From Leifsonia sp. Root1293 (GTDB lineage: Bacteria > Actinomycetota > Actinomycetes > Actinomycetales > Microbacteriaceae), in contig NZ_LMEH01000002.1 in the NCBI RefSeq assembly GCF_001425325.1, forward strand, positions 649,109-713,108: DNA of 64,000 nt. Direction: 5' to 3'. Made by a program: the position numbers and the translations under genes. Of the stretch, positions 8,235 to 16,291 are shown one piece after another; within the stretch, counting starts at the first letter, position 1, and the number at the start of each line of letters is the position of its first letter. Under the pieces are notes generated by a model that was not told the origin of the DNA, ran no database searches, and saw only the letters and a list, made by a program, of their open reading frames with translations.

Positions 8235-9436
8235 CCACCGACTCCACCCTCATCGTCGACACAGTGTTCGATCTCGACGCCCTGCTCACCGATGAGGAGC
8301 GCGGCTGGCAGCAGAAGGCGCGGGCCTTCGCCACGGAGCGGATCCTGCCGGTCATCGAGGACGACTTCGAGAACAAGCACTTCCGCCGTGAGCTGGTCGC
8401 CGAACTGGGAGCTGCCGGGTTCCTCGGCATGCACCTCCAGGGTTACGGATGCGCCGGGGCCGGCGCCGTCGCCTATGGGCTGGTGTGCCTCGAACTCGAG
8501 TCAGCCGACAGCGGGTGGCGCACCTTCGTGTCGGTGCAGGGGTCCCTGGCCATGTCGGCGATCTACAAGCACGGCAGCGAGGAGCAGAAGCAGCACTGGC
8601 TTCCGCGGATGGCGACGGGGGAGGCCATCGGATGCTTCGGACTCACCGAACCGAGTGGCGGCAGCGATCCGGCAGCCATGACCACGACGGCACGCCGCGA
8701 GGGCGACGAGTGGGTGCTCGACGGCGCCAAGCGCTGGATCGGCCTGGCCAGCATCGCCGACGTCGCCGTGATCTGGGCGAAGGCGACCGACAGCGACGGC
8801 TCGACGGCGGTGCGGGGCTTCGTCGTCCCGACGGACACCGCAGGCTTCACGGCGACGCCCATCGACGGCAAGCTGTCGATGCGCGCCTCGATCCAGTGCG
8901 ACGTGAGCCTCGACGGCGTGCGTCTTCCGGCCGACGCGATGTTGCCCGGTGCCCGCGGCCTGTCCGGCCCGTTCTCCTGCCTGAACGAGGCGCGCTACGG
9001 CATCGTGTGGGGAGCGATGGGCGCCGCCCGCAGCTGCCTCGAGGCCGCACTCGGCCGTGCACGCACCCGTGAGGTGTTCGGCGAGCCGATCGGCGCCAGA
9101 CAGCTCGTGCAGGGCAAGCTGGCAGACATGTTCGTCGAATACGAGAAGGGGGTCCTGCTGGCTCTGCACCTGGGCAGACTCAAGGAACGCGGTGCGCTCA
9201 CACCGGCGCAGATCAGCGTCGGCAAGCTCAACAGCGTGCGGGAGGCGTTGCACATCGCACACGAGGCGCGCTCGATCCTCGCCGGCGACGGCATCACCAG
9301 CGCCTTCCCGGTGATGAGGCACATGGCCAACCTCGAGTCCGTGCGCACCTACGAGGGCACTGACGAGATCCACCAGCTGGTGCTCGGCCGCGAACTCACC
9401 GGCATCGCCGCCTTCTCATCGGCTGCCGTCGCATGA
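8231..9436 (+). CDS. gcdH: Glutaryl-CoA dehydrogenase
   Basis: This 401-residue flavoprotein is an acyl-CoA dehydrogenase with glutaryl-CoA dehydrogenase hallmarks. 'DSGWRTFVSVQ' carries Arg97, equivalent to the arginine that holds the gamma-carboxylate, 'GCFGLTEPSGGSDPAAM' is the flavin-proximal motif, and Glu375 in 'TYEGTDEIHQLVLGRELTG' is the catalytic base. The reaction would be oxidative decarboxylation of glutaryl-CoA to crotonyl-CoA, passing electrons to ETF. ATGA overlaps with both neighbours show a translationally coupled three-gene operon. The preceding CoA-transferase would supply glutaryl-CoA. Isobutyryl- or other short-chain acyl-CoA substrates are less likely because of the conserved Arg. 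Confidence 0.92.
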   Translation: MTTDSTLIVDTVFDLDALLTDEERGWQQKARAFATERILPVIEDDFENKHFRRELVAELGAAGFLGMHLQGYGCAGAGAVAYGLVCLELESADSGWRTFVSVQGSLAMSAIYKHGSEEQKQHWLPRMATGEAIGCFGLTEPSGGSDPAAMTTTARREGDEWVLDGAKRWIGLASIADVAVIWAKATDSDGSTAVRGFVVPTDTAGFTATPIDGKLSMRASIQCDVSLDGVRLPADAMLPGARGLSGPFSCLNEARYGIVWGAMGAARSCLEAALGRARTREVFGEPIGARQLVQGKLADMFVEYEKGVLLALHLGRLKERGALTPAQISVGKLNSVREALHIAHEARSILAGDGITSAFPVMRHMANLESVRTYEGTDEIHQLVLGRELTGIAAFSSAAVA

Positions 9437-10929
9437 GCGCCGTGATCCACACCGACACCACGGGTGACGAACTCGCCGCAATCGTGGCTGCTGCCGCGGC
9501 ATCCGAGTTCTCGCTCACCGATCGCGCCAACCGGGCTCTCTGGCTGCACGCGCTCGCCGATGCTCTCGACGCCGACCGGGCCGAGCTGCTGGCCATCGCC
9601 CGCATCGAGACGCACCTGGCCGAAGGGCGTCTCGACGGCGAGATCACCCGAACCGTCAACCAGCTGCGTTTCTTCGCCGGCGTCGCCATCGAGGGCAGCT
9701 ACCTGGAGGCGACCATCGACTCGGCCGACGCCTCGCTGCTGCCCCCGCGCCCGTCCCTGCGACGCATGCTCCGGCCTCTTGGCGTCGTCGCCGTGTTCGC
9801 TGCGTCGAACTTCCCGTTCGCCTTCTCGGTGCTCGGCAATGACATGGCGTCCGCCTTCGCCGCGGGCTGCCCGGTGATCGTCAAGGCCCATCCGGGGCAT
9901 CCGGAGTTGTCACGACGTGTCGCCGGTCTGGCCGAGCGGGTGCTCGCCGACTCCGGTGCGCCGGCCGGATGCTTCGCGCTGGTGGAGGGCATCGACGCGG
10001 GGGTCGCTCTGGTGCAGCATCCGCTGGTCTCGGCCGTCGGATTCACCGGATCGACGCGCGTCGGCCGGGCGCTGTTCGACCTCGCGTGTGCGCGCCCGGC
10101 CCCGATCCCGTTCTACGGCGAACTCGGCTCCATCAACCCCGTGGTCGTGACGCCGACAGCCGCGTCGACCCCCGACGGAGTCGCCGCCATCGCCTCGGGG
10201 CTCGCAGCATCGTTCACCCGCGACGGCGGCCAGTACTGCACGAAGCCCGGTCTCGTGTTCGTTCCCGTGGAGACGGGCTTCGAGTCCGTACTGGCCGCCG
10301 CCCTCGCGGGCGTTCCGAGCCATCGCCTGCTGACCGACGGCATGGAGTCGGCTTTCGCCCGTGGCTCGGAGGCGCTGCTCGAGCGCGACGACGTCGAGGT
10401 GGTCTTCGACGGTGGATCGGGGGCTGATGCCGCGTCGCCGCTGGTCGTCGCCGTGACGCTCGACGCCTTCGTGGCCGACCCCGAGGTCTTCCTCGAGGAG
10501 CACTTCGGGCCGCTGACGGTTCTCGTGCGGTATCCGGATGCCGACCCTGCTGCGCTCGGGGCGGCGCTCGCCGCGCTCGACGGATCGCTCACGGCGAGCA
10601 TCCACCATGCTCCGGACGAGGATGTTCCCGCCCTGGCCGCCGCGCTCTCCCGGATTGCCGGTCGCGTGATCTTCAACGGGTGGCCGACTGGGGTTGCGAT
10701 CGCGTGGGCCCAGCAGCACGGCGGTCCATGGCCGGCGACGACGGCCTCGCTGCACTCGTCGGTCGGAGCCTCGGCCATCCGGCGCTTCCTCCAGCCGATC
10801 GCGTACCAGGATGCACCGGCATCGGTCTTGCCGGCAGAACTCGCCGACGGCAATCCGCTGGGCATCCCCCGCCGCGAGGACGGGGTGCTCGTGGTGCCGG
10901 TGCCGACCGACGACGCTCCCGCTCGCTGA
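9433..10929 (+). CDS. Aldehyde dehydrogenase, alpha-ketoglutarate-semialdehyde dehydrogenase-like
   Basis: This 498-residue NADP-type aldehyde dehydrogenase is close to the 2,5-dioxovalerate (alpha-ketoglutarate semialdehyde) dehydrogenase branch. It shows 'AASNFPFAFSVLG' with Asn126, 'YGELGSINPVVV' with Glu230, 'GGQYCTKPGLVF' with Cys269, and the C-terminal 'FNGWPTGVAI' and 'HGGPWPATT' motifs of that group. It is the last gene of the CoA-transferase/gcdH operon. Family membership suggests a C5 semialdehyde acid, and context suggests glutarate semialdehyde or a hydroxylated relative feeding the same operon. The stop codon lies in an inverted repeat shared with the convergent aminotransferase gene. 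Confidence 0.85.
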   Translation: MSAVIHTDTTGDELAAIVAAAAASEFSLTDRANRALWLHALADALDADRAELLAIARIETHLAEGRLDGEITRTVNQLRFFAGVAIEGSYLEATIDSADASLLPPRPSLRRMLRPLGVVAVFAASNFPFAFSVLGNDMASAFAAGCPVIVKAHPGHPELSRRVAGLAERVLADSGAPAGCFALVEGIDAGVALVQHPLVSAVGFTGSTRVGRALFDLACARPAPIPFYGELGSINPVVVTPTAASTPDGVAAIASGLAASFTRDGGQYCTKPGLVFVPVETGFESVLAAALAGVPSHRLLTDGMESAFARGSEALLERDDVEVVFDGGSGADAASPLVVAVTLDAFVADPEVFLEEHFGPLTVLVRYPDADPAALGAALAALDGSLTASIHHAPDEDVPALAAALSRIAGRVIFNGWPTGVAIAWAQQHGGPWPATTASLHSSVGASAIRRFLQPIAYQDAPASVLPAELADGNPLGIPRREDGVLVVPVPTDDAPAR

Positions 10930-11041
10930 GGCCCGCCGCGCAGCGCGCGGTCGAAGCGTGCAGCACGGTGCGCTTCGACCGCGGACTTCGTCCGGGCCTC
11001 AGCGAGCGGGTGACGCAGTATTCGTCGGGGCCTCAGCGAGC
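10921..11041. terminator. Long composite hairpin between convergent genes, probable bidirectional terminator
   Basis: 'gctcgctgaggccc' (10921-10934) is mirrored by 'gggcctcagcgagc' at 10994-11007 and again at 11028-11041. Inside is a perfect 13-bp stem, 10946-10958 with 10971-10983, around a 12-base loop. The outer arms contain the last codons and stop of both convergent genes, which therefore both end in Pro-Ala-Arg-stop. Confidence 0.7.
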
Positions 11042-12436
11042 GGGTGACGCGTAGCGGTCGGCCACGTCGAGCGCCTCGTCGAGGATCGCGAGTCCGCGCA
11101 CCAGCTCCTCCTCGGAGATGATCAGCGGAGGAGCGACGTGCACGCGGTTGAAGTGCGTGAACGGCCAGAGGCCGGCCGCCTTGCACGCAGCGGCGAGCTC
11201 GGCCATCGGGGCGGCATCCGGGCCCGAGGCGTTGAAGGGGACGAGGGGCTCGTGCGTCTGCGCGTCGCGCACCAGCTCGATCGCCCAGAAGAGGCCGACG
11301 CCGCGCACCTCTCCGACCGACGGATGCCGCTCGGCCATCGCGCGCAGTGCCGGCTCGACGATGCGCGATCCGAGGTCGCGCACCCGCTCCAGGATCGCGT
11401 CGCGCTCGAACACCTCGAAGGTGGCGACCCCGGCGGCGCACGCCAGCGGGTGGCCGGAGTAGGTGAGCCCTCCCGCGAAGGCGACGTCGTCGAAATGCGC
11501 GGCGATGCGGTCGGAGATGACCACTCCGCCGAGCGGAACGTAGCCCGAGTTCACGCCCTTGGCGAAGGTGATGAGGTCGGGGGTGACGCCGAAGTGATTC
11601 ACGGCGAACCACTCGCCGATGCGGCCGAAGCCCACCATGACCTCGTCGGCGATGTAGACGATGCCGTACTTGTCGCACAGGGCGCGCACGCCGGGCAGGT
11701 AGCCGGCCGGCGGAACGAGAACACCGTTGGTGCCCACGATCGTCTCGATGATGATCGCGGCGACGGTGTTCGCGCCCTCGAGCACGATGAGGTTCTCGAG
11801 GTGCTCCAGAGCCCGCTCCGTCTCCTGCGCCTCGGTCGTGGCGTGGAATGCCGACCTGTAGGCGTAGGGTCCGAAGAAGTGCGCCACCGACCCGTCACCC
11901 TGCTGGTTCGCCCACCGGCGCGGGTCGCCGGTGAGAGAGATGGCGCTCGCCGTTCCGCCGTGGTAGCTGCGGTACATCGAGAGCACGGTGCGGCGACCCG
12001 TGACGGCGCGCGCCATGCGCACGGCGTACTCGTTGGCGTCGGCACCGCCGTTCGTGAAGAACACCTTGTTCAGGTCTCCCGGAGCCACCTCGGCGATGCG
12101 CCGGGCGAGCTCCCCGCGCACGTCGTTCGCCAGGATCGGCTGGATCGTGGAGAGCCGGCCGGCCTGCTGCTGGATGGCGGCGACGAGATCCGGATGCTGG
12201 TGGCCGAGGTTGAGGTTCACCAGCTGGGAGGAGAAGTCGAGGTAGGCGTTGCCCTGGTAGTCCCAGAAGGTCGAACCGTCACCGGCCGCGATGGGCAGGG
12301 GGTCGATCTTCGCCTGCGCACTCCAGGAGTGGAAGACGTGGCCGCGATCGTCGGCGCGCACCTGCGCCTCGGCTGCGGCATCCGGCAACTGGTGGGAGGT
12401 GCCGTTGCGGTCGGTGTAGGTGGGAGCGGCGGTCAT
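11033..12436 (-). CDS. Class III omega-aminotransferase (beta-alanine/omega-amino-acid type)
   Basis: This 467-residue PLP enzyme should transfer the amino group of an omega-amino acid (beta-alanine, GABA, 5-aminovalerate or taurine) to a keto acid. It has 'HVFHSWSAQ' near the N-terminus, 'TNGGADANEYAVRMARAVTG' for phosphate and cofactor contacts, 'ADEVMVGFGR', and the Schiff-base Lys293 in 'TFAKGVNSGYVPLGG'. The start is an ATG at 12436 with 'aagga' seven bases upstream. It lies 108 bases behind mmsA on the same strand, separated by one repeat arm. With MmsA it would convert beta-alanine to malonate semialdehyde and then acetyl-CoA. Alternatively it serves the C5 route encoded convergently. 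Confidence 0.88.
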   Translation of the reverse strand: MTAAPTYTDRNGTSHQLPDAAAEAQVRADDRGHVFHSWSAQAKIDPLPIAAGDGSTFWDYQGNAYLDFSSQLVNLNLGHQHPDLVAAIQQQAGRLSTIQPILANDVRGELARRIAEVAPGDLNKVFFTNGGADANEYAVRMARAVTGRRTVLSMYRSYHGGTASAISLTGDPRRWANQQGDGSVAHFFGPYAYRSAFHATTEAQETERALEHLENLIVLEGANTVAAIIIETIVGTNGVLVPPAGYLPGVRALCDKYGIVYIADEVMVGFGRIGEWFAVNHFGVTPDLITFAKGVNSGYVPLGGVVISDRIAAHFDDVAFAGGLTYSGHPLACAAGVATFEVFERDAILERVRDLGSRIVEPALRAMAERHPSVGEVRGVGLFWAIELVRDAQTHEPLVPFNASGPDAAPMAELAAACKAAGLWPFTHFNRVHVAPPLIISEEELVRGLAILDEALDVADRYASPAR

Positions 12437-12456
12437 GGTCTTTCCTTCTGCTTCGG

Positions 12457-12530
12457 TGATCGAGTGGCGAAGTCGAGGTGGTCTCGATACGCCTGCTCAC
12501 TGCGCTCGCGGGCTACTCGACCAGCGGGGG
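12457..12530. repeat. Solo, diverged copy of the interspersed palindromic repeat
   Basis: A nearly intact right arm ('ggtctcgatacg' to 'ctactcgacc', about 12480-12522) follows a degenerate left arm ('tgatcgagtggcgaagtcgag'-like). It lies in the 108-base gap between mmsA and the aminotransferase gene, where it could attenuate expression of the second gene. Confidence 0.8.
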
Positions 12531-12544
12531 AGGGGCGGCGGGTC

Positions 12545-14029
12545 TCAGTGGTTGCTCGGGAAGCCGAGGTCGACCTGCGACTCCGACGGGTCGGGCCACC
12601 GCGTGGTCACGACCTTGCTGCGGGTGTAGAAGTGCACCGACTCGGGGCCGTAGATGTGCGAGTCTCCGAACAGCGAGTCCTTCCAGCCGCCGAACGAGTA
12701 CGCGCCGACGGGCACGGGGATCGGCACGTTGACCCCGACCATCCCGACCTCGACCTCGAACTCGAACTGGCGGGCCGTTCCGCCGTCGCGGGTGAAGATC
12801 GCGACGCCGTTGCCGAATCGGTTGGCGTTGATCAGGGCGACCGCGGCCTCGTAGGAATCGACGCGGACCACCGAGAGCACCGGGCCGAAGATCTCGTCGG
12901 TGTACGCCTTCATCCGGGTGGTCACGTGGTCGAGCAGGCTCACGCCCACGAAGAAGCCGTCGGAGTCGAACTGCTGCAGGGTCCCGTCGACGACCACGGA
13001 TGCTCCCTCAGCGGCGGCGCCGGTGACGTAGGAGGCGACCTTGTCGCGGTGCTCGCGGGTGATGAGCGGCCCCATCTCGCTGGCGCCGTCTGTTCCGTCG
13101 CCGATGACGAGGGACCCCATGCGGGAACGCACGGCCTCGACGAGGTCGTCGGCGACGTCTCCGACGGCGACCAGCACCGAGACGGCCATGCAGCGCTCTC
13201 CGGCCGAGCCGTAGGCGGCCGAGATGGCGGCGTCGGCTGCGGCGTCGACGTCGGCATCCGGCATCACGACCATGTGGTTCTTGGCGCCGCCCAGGGCCTG
13301 CACGCGCTTGCCGTTGTCGCTGGCGCGGCGGTAGATCGACTGGGCGATGGGGGTGGACCCGACGAAGGAGACAGCGGCGACATCGGGGCTGTCGAGAATG
13401 GTGTCGACCGCGACCTTGTCGCCGTTGACGACGTTCAGCACTCCGTCGGGAAGGCCGGCCTCCTGGAACAGCCTGGCCAGGAACAGGGAGGCGGACGGGT
13501 CCTTCTCGCTCGGCTTGAGCACGACGGTGTTCCCGCAGGCGATGGCGCTCGCGACCATCCACAGCGGCACCATGACGGGGAAGTTGAACGGGGTGATGGC
13601 ACCGACGACCCCGACGGGCTGCTTGACGGAGTGCACGTCGACGCCGGTCGCCACCTGCTCGCTGCGCTCGCCCTTCAGGAGGTGGACGAGGCCGGAGGCG
13701 AACTCCACGTTCTCGAGGCCGCGGGAGATCTCGCCGGCGGCGTCGGAGAGCACCTTGCCGTGCTCACTCGTCACGATGGCGGCGAGCTCGGGTGTGCGCT
13801 CACGGAGGAGGTGACGCAGGCGGAAGAACACGTCGGCGCGCTTGATCAGGCTGGTGGCACGCCAGCCGGGAAGGGCGGCCTTGGCCGCAGCGATCGCCTG
13901 CTCGACGTCGGCGACGGAGGCGTAGACCACGTCATGCTGCCTGGCGCCCGTGGCCGGGTTGAAGACCGGACCCGTGCGCTCGGGTTCGCCGGTCTCGACG
14001 CCGTTGATGAAGTGCTGGACGAGCGCCAT
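12545..14029 (-). CDS. mmsA: CoA-acylating malonate/methylmalonate-semialdehyde dehydrogenase
   Basis: This 494-residue enzyme of the MmsA/IolA group oxidises malonate semialdehyde or methylmalonate semialdehyde with CoA to acetyl-CoA or propionyl-CoA plus CO2. Cys280 (GSAGERCMAV) is the nucleophile and Asn149 (TPFNFP) the stabilising residue. The usual ALDH base Glu is replaced in 'ALGGAKNHMVV', which is the hallmark of this CoA-dependent group. The ATG at 14029 is the family-like start; the frame extends upstream without homology. It is divergent from a PucR-type regulator (93-base gap) and precedes the omega-aminotransferase, together suggesting beta-alanine or beta-aminoisobutyrate catabolism. 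Confidence 0.92.
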   Translation of the reverse strand: MALVQHFINGVETGEPERTGPVFNPATGARQHDVVYASVADVEQAIAAAKAALPGWRATSLIKRADVFFRLRHLLRERTPELAAIVTSEHGKVLSDAAGEISRGLENVEFASGLVHLLKGERSEQVATGVDVHSVKQPVGVVGAITPFNFPVMVPLWMVASAIACGNTVVLKPSEKDPSASLFLARLFQEAGLPDGVLNVVNGDKVAVDTILDSPDVAAVSFVGSTPIAQSIYRRASDNGKRVQALGGAKNHMVVMPDADVDAAADAAISAAYGSAGERCMAVSVLVAVGDVADDLVEAVRSRMGSLVIGDGTDGASEMGPLITREHRDKVASYVTGAAAEGASVVVDGTLQQFDSDGFFVGVSLLDHVTTRMKAYTDEIFGPVLSVVRVDSYEAAVALINANRFGNGVAIFTRDGGTARQFEFEVEVGMVGVNVPIPVPVGAYSFGGWKDSLFGDSHIYGPESVHFYTRSKVVTTRWPDPSESQVDLGFPSNH

Positions 14030-14122
14030 GGCGATCTCGCTTTCTGGATCCGTCGAACGGTCTGCCCGACTCCGGCCTATGCTGGATTTCCTTATGATCA
14101 CAGAGCTCCGAGGATGATATCC
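14030..14122. promoter_or_regulatory. Divergent promoter region of mmsA and PucR-type regulator
   Basis: This 93-base intergenic space must hold promoters for both genes. It contains an AT-rich patch near 14085-14105 that is unusual for this DNA. No clear dyad was found. PucR/CdaR family regulators commonly bind the promoter of the divergent target gene. Confidence 0.5.
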
Positions 14123-15799
14123 ATGCCAGAACGTCGTGGTTCGTCGACGGATGCTACAGATCGTCCGGGTGGTTTCGGAGCCTCGCTTCCCACAGTGCTC
14201 GACATCATCAGGCTGCCAGTGCTGCAGGCCGGTGATCCCGAGATCGTCGCCGGTGCCCGGGCACTCGACCGGGCCGTCCGCTGGGTCCACGTGAGTGACA
14301 ACCTCGATGCCGCCGACCTCCTCGACGGCGGTGAACTGCTTCTCTCGACGGGAGCCGGCTGGTCGGACGACTCGGCCGGACTGACGGCCTTCGTCGAGCG
14401 CCTCGCCAGGGTCAGCATCGCCGGCCTGGTGCTCGAACTCGGCGGTCGGCTGGATGCCGTGCCGCAGGCCCTGGCCGAGGCCTGCGACGAGGCCGGTCTT
14501 CCTCTGATCGTGCTGCGCCGCATCGTGAAGTTCGTCGCGGTGACCGAGGCCGTGCACAGCCGGATCATCCTCGAGCAGGCCGATGCGCTGCGCGAGAGGG
14601 ACCGCCTGCACGAACTGTTCATCGGCCTGAGCCTGCGCGGCAGCACGGCCGAGTACATCGTCGAACAGCTCGCCAGGGTGCTGCGCGCGCCAGTCGTCCT
14701 CGAAGACCTCAATCACCGGGTCGTCGCGGCCGAGATGCTCGACGCCGGCGACGAGGCCCTCGCCGACTGGGAGTCGACCTCGCGCTCGCTGCGACGCGAC
14801 ACGACAGGTCAGCAGTCGACGCTCGAGCCTCAGGCGACGGATGCCCGAGGCTGGGACACCGTCGTCGTCGAGGCCCGCGGCATCCGATGGGGATCCCTCA
14901 TCGCCCTGCCCGGGGAGCCGCATACGGCCGGGAGATCTCAGGTCATGGAGCAGGCGGCCGTCGCGCTCGCCATCGGCCGGCTCGCGGAGGGCGATGCCGA
15001 CGAGTGGACCAGGCTCGGAAACGAGCAGTTGCTCGCCGACCTGCTGGGCGCCGGCTACACCTCGGATGCCGGCATCGCGGCGCGCTTCGAGGCGGCCGGG
15101 CTGCCGGTGCGCGGGCGCGCCCTGGTCGGAATCGCCGTGAGCGACGGCGGGTCGAGAGTCGATGGGCGCGGAACCGGCATGCGCGGCGCCGCTCCCGACG
15201 CGGTGGATGCGGTGGATGCGGCCGCGGCGGCCCGACTGCTCGGCGGCCCTGTCATCGCAGCTCAGCGCGCTGATTCCCAGGTGCTGGCTCTGTCAGTTCC
15301 GCGTGGGGCTCGGCTGACCGATGCCGTCTTCGACGAGTTCGCGCGACGCGTGTCGCCCGCTGGCACGGGCACGGTCGTCGCTGTTGGAGCCGTGGCGCGC
15401 GATCTCAGCGGCCTCATCGCCTCGATCGAGGAGGCGCAGGAACTGCTGCGCTCGCCGCGGGAGGAGCGCGGACGCGGCGTGACGGTGCTGCGCGCGGAGA
15501 ACCGTCCGCTGCTGCGACTGGTCGCGGCCTTCGCGGGCGATCCCCGGCTGCAGGCGCACAGCGAGCAGATGCTGCGACCGCTCATCGAGCATGACCTCGA
15601 GGTGGACGGCGACCTGCTCGCGGTGCTGCTGGCCTATGTGTCGCATCCGGGCAACCGCACCAAGGCAGCACTCGCCAGCCACCTGTCGCGCTCGGTCTTC
15701 TACCAGCGCATCGCGCTCATCGAGGACCTGCTCGACGTCGACCTCGACGACGGTGAGACCGTGAGCGCCCTGCATGCGGCGCTCCTGGCGCGGCGGTGA
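14123..15799 (+). CDS. PucR/CdaR-family transcriptional regulator
   Basis: This 558-residue regulator has an N-terminal PucR-type domain at about residues 20-140 ('LPTVLDIIRLPVLQAGDPEIV', 'RWVHVSDNLDAADLLDGGELLLSTG'), a middle GGDEF-like region, and a C-terminal HTH_30 domain ('YVSHPGNRTKAALASHLSRSVFYQRIALIEDLL'). The ATG at 14123 has 'gagg' nine bases upstream; ATG 14114 in the same frame is an alternative. Related proteins control purine, proline, GABA or beta-alanine catabolism genes encoded beside them. Its divergent position from mmsA and the aminotransferase makes those genes the likely targets. The Pot importer downstream on the other strand may be part of the regulon. Confidence 0.9.
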   Translation: MPERRGSSTDATDRPGGFGASLPTVLDIIRLPVLQAGDPEIVAGARALDRAVRWVHVSDNLDAADLLDGGELLLSTGAGWSDDSAGLTAFVERLARVSIAGLVLELGGRLDAVPQALAEACDEAGLPLIVLRRIVKFVAVTEAVHSRIILEQADALRERDRLHELFIGLSLRGSTAEYIVEQLARVLRAPVVLEDLNHRVVAAEMLDAGDEALADWESTSRSLRRDTTGQQSTLEPQATDARGWDTVVVEARGIRWGSLIALPGEPHTAGRSQVMEQAAVALAIGRLAEGDADEWTRLGNEQLLADLLGAGYTSDAGIAARFEAAGLPVRGRALVGIAVSDGGSRVDGRGTGMRGAAPDAVDAVDAAAAARLLGGPVIAAQRADSQVLALSVPRGARLTDAVFDEFARRVSPAGTGTVVAVGAVARDLSGLIASIEEAQELLRSPREERGRGVTVLRAENRPLLRLVAAFAGDPRLQAHSEQMLRPLIEHDLEVDGDLLAVLLAYVSHPGNRTKAALASHLSRSVFYQRIALIEDLLDVDLDDGETVSALHAALLARR

Positions 15800-15810
15800 G
15801 ACCGGCTCGC

Positions 15811-15934
15811 TGATCGAGTAGTGTCCGACGAAGTCGGACACGTATCGAGATCGCACCTCGGCGCGCAATTCGTAGCACCCGCGGACGAGTGATCTCGATA
15901 CGGCTGCTCGCTGCGCTCGCGGCCTACTCGATCG
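15811..15934. repeat. Complete inverted-repeat unit of the interspersed palindromic family
   Basis: The left arm starts at 15811 with 'tgatcgagtag' and runs to 'tatcgagatc'; the right arm runs from 'gatctcgata' to 'ctactcgatc' at 15924-15933. The central arm sequence differs from the 3.2-kb cluster. The right arm supplies the last codons and the TAG stop of the cupin gene on the minus strand. Confidence 0.85.
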
Positions 15935-16289
15935 GCGACGGGGCGAGGTACACCTTGCGGATGCGCTCGCCAACGCGCCAGATCGTGCGCTGGCCGGCCC
16001 GCAGCCGGCCGATGTCACCGACGGCATAGGCCACCCGTTGCCCGGACTCGAACTCCACCTCGGCCGACCCGGCGATGACCACGAACACCTCGTCGGTCTC
16101 GACGTCGCTCATCGCCCCCGCCGTCATCTCCCACACGCCGATGTCGACACCTGTGGCCGCGACAGCCCCCACGGGCGCCAGCTCGATGTAACCAGTCTGC
16201 GGGGTTCCCTCGACGACCTGCTCGCCCGGCACGGGTTCCAGGGGGATCTCCAGCGCGAGCGCCGCCGTCCTGAGTGTGTGATCGATCAT
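15924..16289 (-). CDS. Small cupin-domain protein of the polyamine operon
   Basis: This 121-residue protein fits a single cupin barrel: 'VGVWEMTAGAMSDVETDEVFVVIAGSAEVEFESGQ' followed by 'YAVGDIGRLRAGQRTIWRV'. The first cupin motif keeps a Glu but lacks the usual HxH pair, so metal-dependent catalysis is doubtful and a binding or sensory role is more likely. It starts at an ATG (16289) two bases after the end of potC, so it is the last gene of the pot operon. Cupins beside polyamine uptake genes are common, but this one's function is unknown. Its final codons lie in a palindromic repeat. Confidence 0.8.
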   Translation of the reverse strand: MIDHTLRTAALALEIPLEPVPGEQVVEGTPQTGYIELAPVGAVAATGVDIGVWEMTAGAMSDVETDEVFVVIAGSAEVEFESGQRVAYAVGDIGRLRAGQRTIWRVGERIRKVYLAPSPIE

Positions 16290-16291
16290 GG

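Noticed and set aside
11138-15799. Single 1553-codon plus-strand frame
   Set aside because: Only the last 559 codons encode the PucR-type regulator. The upstream part is antisense to the aminotransferase and mmsA genes.
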